Below, piece by piece: positions 8,102 to 10,000 of a stretch of 10,000 nt of DNA. Under the pieces are notes generated by a model. The model had not been told where the DNA came from, ran no database searches, and was given only the letters and a program-made list of their open reading frames with translations. Within the stretch, counting starts at the first letter, position 1, and each line of letters begins with the position of its first letter. Source of the DNA: Penaeus vannamei (Eukaryota > Arthropoda > Malacostraca > Decapoda > Penaeidae); assembly GCF_042767895.1 (NCBI RefSeq), contig NC_091560.1, forward strand, positions 8,804,184 to 8,814,183, read 5' to 3'. Made by a program: the position numbers and the translations under genes.

Positions 8102-8170
8102 TTGGGGAGGGAAGGGAAGGGAAGGGAAGGGAAGGGAAGGGAAAGGAAAGGAAAGGAAGAGAAGGGAAGT
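8102..8170. repeat. (GGGAA)n pentanucleotide array
   Basis: GGGAA units from about 8109 to 8143 shift to GGAAA units to about 8157, then GAAGA/GGGAAG. The + strand is pure purine. It is complementary to the (TTCCC)n stretch at 8601-8630. Confidence 0.92.
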
Positions 8171-8400
8171 GAGGTTAAGCGGAGGGGCAGGCAGAGGCAC
8201 AGGCGTGATGGAGACTGGAATTCGCTGCTAGATTTTCCTCCCGCGAGGATTTACCTGCGTTCTAAAACAGGCGAGGAAAAAAGGCTTTTCATCAGACCAG
8301 TGACGGTCTTGTCGTCTGAGTGGAGAAAGATCTTATCTCTGTTTAGGATATGTTCTTTGTAGCCGTTCTTTTATTTCCTGTAGATTATCTCTGTCCATCT
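8171..8400. other. Unique segment with possible minus-strand exon signals
   Basis: A spacer between purine and pyrimidine domains. On the - strand CTCAG| (acceptor, AG at 8317-8316) and CGCAG|GTAAAT (donor, GT at 8254-8253) bracket a 61-bp segment (8255-8315) that is open in two frames. On the + strand the same region reads IYLRSKTGEEKRLFIRPVTV. Neither protein is recognised, so no gene is called. Confidence 0.3.
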
Positions 8401-8410
8401 CCCTCTCTCA

Positions 8411-8454
<44 letters not shown>

Positions 8455-8455
8455 G

Positions 8456-8524
<69 letters not shown>
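8401..8524. repeat. (CT)n array, two blocks
   Basis: CT repeats at about 8415-8450 and 8463-8524 are separated by CATTGTCTCTGT. The array grades rightward into CCCT repeats. Confidence 0.95.
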
Positions 8525-8529
<5 letters not shown>

Positions 8530-8777
8530 CCTCCTCCCCTCTCCCTCCCTCCCTCCCTCCCTCACTCCCTCCCTCCCTCACTCCCTCCCTCCCTCCCTCT
8601 CCCTTCCCTTCCCTTCCCTTCCCTTCCCCTCCCCTCCCTCTCCCTTCCCTTCCGTCTCTCCCTCTCCCTCCCCCTCTCCCTTCCCCTCCCTCTCTCCCTT
8701 CCCCTCTCCCTTCCCCTCCCTCTCTCCCTTCCCCTCCCTCTCCTCTTCTTCCTCCCATTCTCCTCTCTCTCTTCCAG
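8525..8777. repeat. CCCT, CCCTT and 30-bp pyrimidine repeats
   Basis: (TCCC)n at about 8541-8598 is interrupted by ACT. (CCCTT)n follows at 8601-8630. A perfect 30-bp duplication comes next, starting TCCCTTCCCCTCCCTCTCTC at 8677 and 8707. The region ends in CTCTCTTCCAG (AG at 8776-8777), an acceptor-like site. The + strand is almost purine-free for over 250 bp. Confidence 0.93.
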
Positions 8778-8822
8778 CCCTGACTCGCGTTACCTTTCAC
8801 GAGACCCGAGGATTGTCAGGAA

Positions 8823-8830
8823 ATGCAAAT
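8823..8830 (+). promoter_or_regulatory. POU octamer ATGCAAAT
   Basis: An exact octamer motif (ATGCAAAT, bound by POU-domain factors) lies within AAATGCAAATGCAGC, in the short unique island 8778-8900 between pyrimidine and G-rich domains. A chance match is quite possible at this length. Confidence 0.2.
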
Positions 8831-8900
8831 GCAGCACTTGCCCAACACCGCCGGTAGCATGTGGTTAGGACGAGAGGGTTAGAAGCACTCGCACAGGTTA

Positions 8901-9132
8901 GGTGTGGGGGGTGGGGAGGAGGGGAGGGGAAGGGGTGGGGAGGAAGGGGGTGGGGTGGGGTGGAGGGTGGGGGAAGGGGATGGGGAGGAAGGAGGGGATG
9001 GGGTTGGGGTGGAGGGTAGTGGAAGGGGATGGGGAGGAAGGAGGGTAGGGGAAGGGGATGGGGAAGGAGGGGGATGGGGATGGGGAGGAGGAGGGAAGGG
9101 AGATGGGGAGGGTGGGGGGGGTGGAGGTGAGG
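8901..9132. repeat. G-rich, quadruplex-prone tract with 49-bp spaced repeat
   Basis: About 230 bp of GGGG runs separated by A, T or GT. GGAAGGGGATGGGG starts near 8972, 9021 and 9050, and the preceding TGGAGGGT starts at 8961 and 9010, giving a 49-bp repeat period. The + strand has almost no C, so intramolecular G-quadruplexes are possible. Gly/Glu/Arg frames here are composition artefacts. Confidence 0.9.
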
Positions 9133-9439
9133 CGTGAGGCCTGTGTTTCTCTCTTTTTTTTTTAACCTCAATTCTCTAAGCCTTTCCCTGCCTTTCCTTT
9201 CCTCCTTTTCCCCTTCGAGAGAGTGGATTGGCAACTTGATCTGATCGGGCGTTTGGGCTCTCGGGTTATGGCGGCTTGTCGGGCTTAGATTTAAAGTTAT
9301 TATTTATTTCATTTTATTTTGATTTTTTACTTTATATCCTTTTTTGTGCTTGTGTGAAAACGACCCAAAGGAGGAAATGTAGGAAGAAGAACAGAGTGAA
9401 ATCGACTTGAAGAAGACTATCAATGTTCGGCAAGTTTTA
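9133..9439. other. Spacer, no supported gene
   Basis: Begins with a poly-T run (9155-9163) and AT-rich sequence. TTATGGCGGC at 9266-9275 gives only six codons before a stop. A - strand frame (9304-9612) contains ATLDFLLFPYPHSLFFASPF but owes part of its length to the adjacent purine tract. Confidence 0.45.
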
Positions 9440-9520
9440 CAGGAAGCGGAGAAAAGGGAGGGTGGAGACAGAAGGAAAGGGGAAGCAAAGAAAAGAGAAT
9501 GGGGGTAAGGAAATAAAAGA
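9440..9520. repeat. Polypurine low-complexity tract
   Basis: Irregular GGAAA/GGGAG/AAGAAA units with few pyrimidines on the + strand. No fixed unit. Confidence 0.7.
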
Positions 9521-9556
9521 AAGTCTAACGTCGCCTCGTCCAGCATTGGCACTTTC

Positions 9557-9705
9557 ATCTCCCTCTCCCTCCCTCCTCTTTCTCCCCATCTTTCTCCCTC
9601 TCCCCTTCCCACCTCTTTCTCTCCCTCTCCTTCCCCCTTTTCTCACCTTTTTCTCCCCTCTTTCTCCCCCTGTCCTTCCCCCCTCTTTCTCCCTTCCTCC
9701 CTTTT
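9557..9705. repeat. Polypyrimidine low-complexity tract
   Basis: Irregular CTTTCTCCC and CCTTCCCC units, no exact period seen. It is separated by about 36 mixed bases from the purine tract at 9440-9520, giving a back-to-back purine then pyrimidine arrangement. Confidence 0.8.
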
Positions 9706-9910
9706 CTGAACTCCTGATCGACACGCTAGCCTTTTACGTTTCTCTCTCCTTTATACGAAGGAACAAAGGATTAATGGTGACCGGTAATGGGTTTCGGTTC
9801 TACCTATCGGATCGTCGTCGGGTACGGCAGACCCTTAGGCATTTCCTCTCCCTTTTCTCTCTCTCTCCTGCAACTGTATATCTCCTTCCGTTTCCCCTCT
9901 TTTGTTTTTT
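9706..9910. other. Spacer, no supported gene
   Basis: Mixed sequence with several CpG at 9780-9835 and a short pyrimidine run at 9845-9870. Nothing recognisable. Confidence 0.45.
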
Positions 9911-10000
9911 CCCGGAACGAGGGCGGAACGCGGCGAGAGAGGCCTGGAGTCTGGTGTCGGGGGCGTGGCGGCAACGTCTCGGTCTCGTGTCGCTTTGGGC
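9911..10000. other. CpG-dense edge, possible promoter or first exon
   Basis: About 13 CpG in 90 bp, with GGGGGCGTGGCGG at 9959-9971 resembling an Sp1/KLF GC box. Composition is unlike the rest of the window. No open frame is informative in so short a piece. It may belong to a gene beyond the right edge. Confidence 0.25.

Noticed and set aside
8350..8868. 172-codon Ser/Leu/Pro ORF and overlapping Gly/Glu/Arg ORFs
   Set aside because: Translations of CT/CCCT arrays and their complement. Only the segment after 8778 is non-repetitive.
8863..8904. Three GGTTAG words resembling the arthropod telomere repeat TTAGG
   Set aside because: Not tandem and irregularly spaced, so not an interstitial telomeric array.
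9304..9612. Minus-strand 102-codon ORF with hydrophobic stretches
   Set aside because: Starts inside the purine/pyrimidine tract and is rich in Phe/Leu/Ser from pyrimidine-biased DNA. No motif supports it.

Overview
The window looks like arthropod nuclear DNA, most plausibly from a decapod crustacean such as a penaeid shrimp. This is inferred from style, not from a recognised gene. Very long, nearly perfect dinucleotide arrays of the CT, AC/GT and TA classes recur every 1-3 kb, separated by unremarkable AT-rich spacer. There are no bacterial-type operons, ribosome-binding sites or densely packed genes. No recognisable protein family, rRNA, tRNA, transposase, reverse transcriptase or CRISPR array was found on either strand. 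Most long open frames are translated microsatellites (YIYI, SLSL, RERE, HTHT).

Layout. Positions 1-6500 are AT-rich spacer broken by a TTA/TTG trinucleotide patch (488-625), a TA block containing a 44-bp minisatellite (1011-1331), CT arrays (1759-1840, 2957-3020), a ~30-bp minisatellite (2823-2956), a compound (TC)50(AC)44 array (5041-5228), a TATC-to-TA array (5682-5799) and an ATGT/GT patch (6151-6265). The spacer at 3125-5030 is the longest repeat-free piece. It holds the only gene-like signals that are independent of simple repeats: a two-exon microprotein candidate on the + strand (4744-4899) and a first-exon candidate on the - strand (4119-4180), with promoter-like motifs between them.

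From about 6500 to the end the DNA is GC-richer and organised as alternating strand-asymmetric domains: pyrimidine (6521-6710 and 7073-7440), purine (7673-8170), pyrimidine (8393-8777), purine (8901-9132), purine/pyrimidine (9440-9705). A CpG-dense segment at 7441-7720 and another at the right edge (9911-10000) could mark exons or promoters. The right-hand one may belong to a gene that starts outside the window.

Overall this is best read as repeat-dense intergenic or intronic DNA. All coding calls are low-confidence hypotheses that a transcript or relative's genome could settle. No undescribed biological system is demonstrated. The most checkable leads are the microprotein/divergent-promoter segment, the exact 44-bp minisatellite, the recurring TAGGCCTA palindrome and the alternating purine/pyrimidine architecture.
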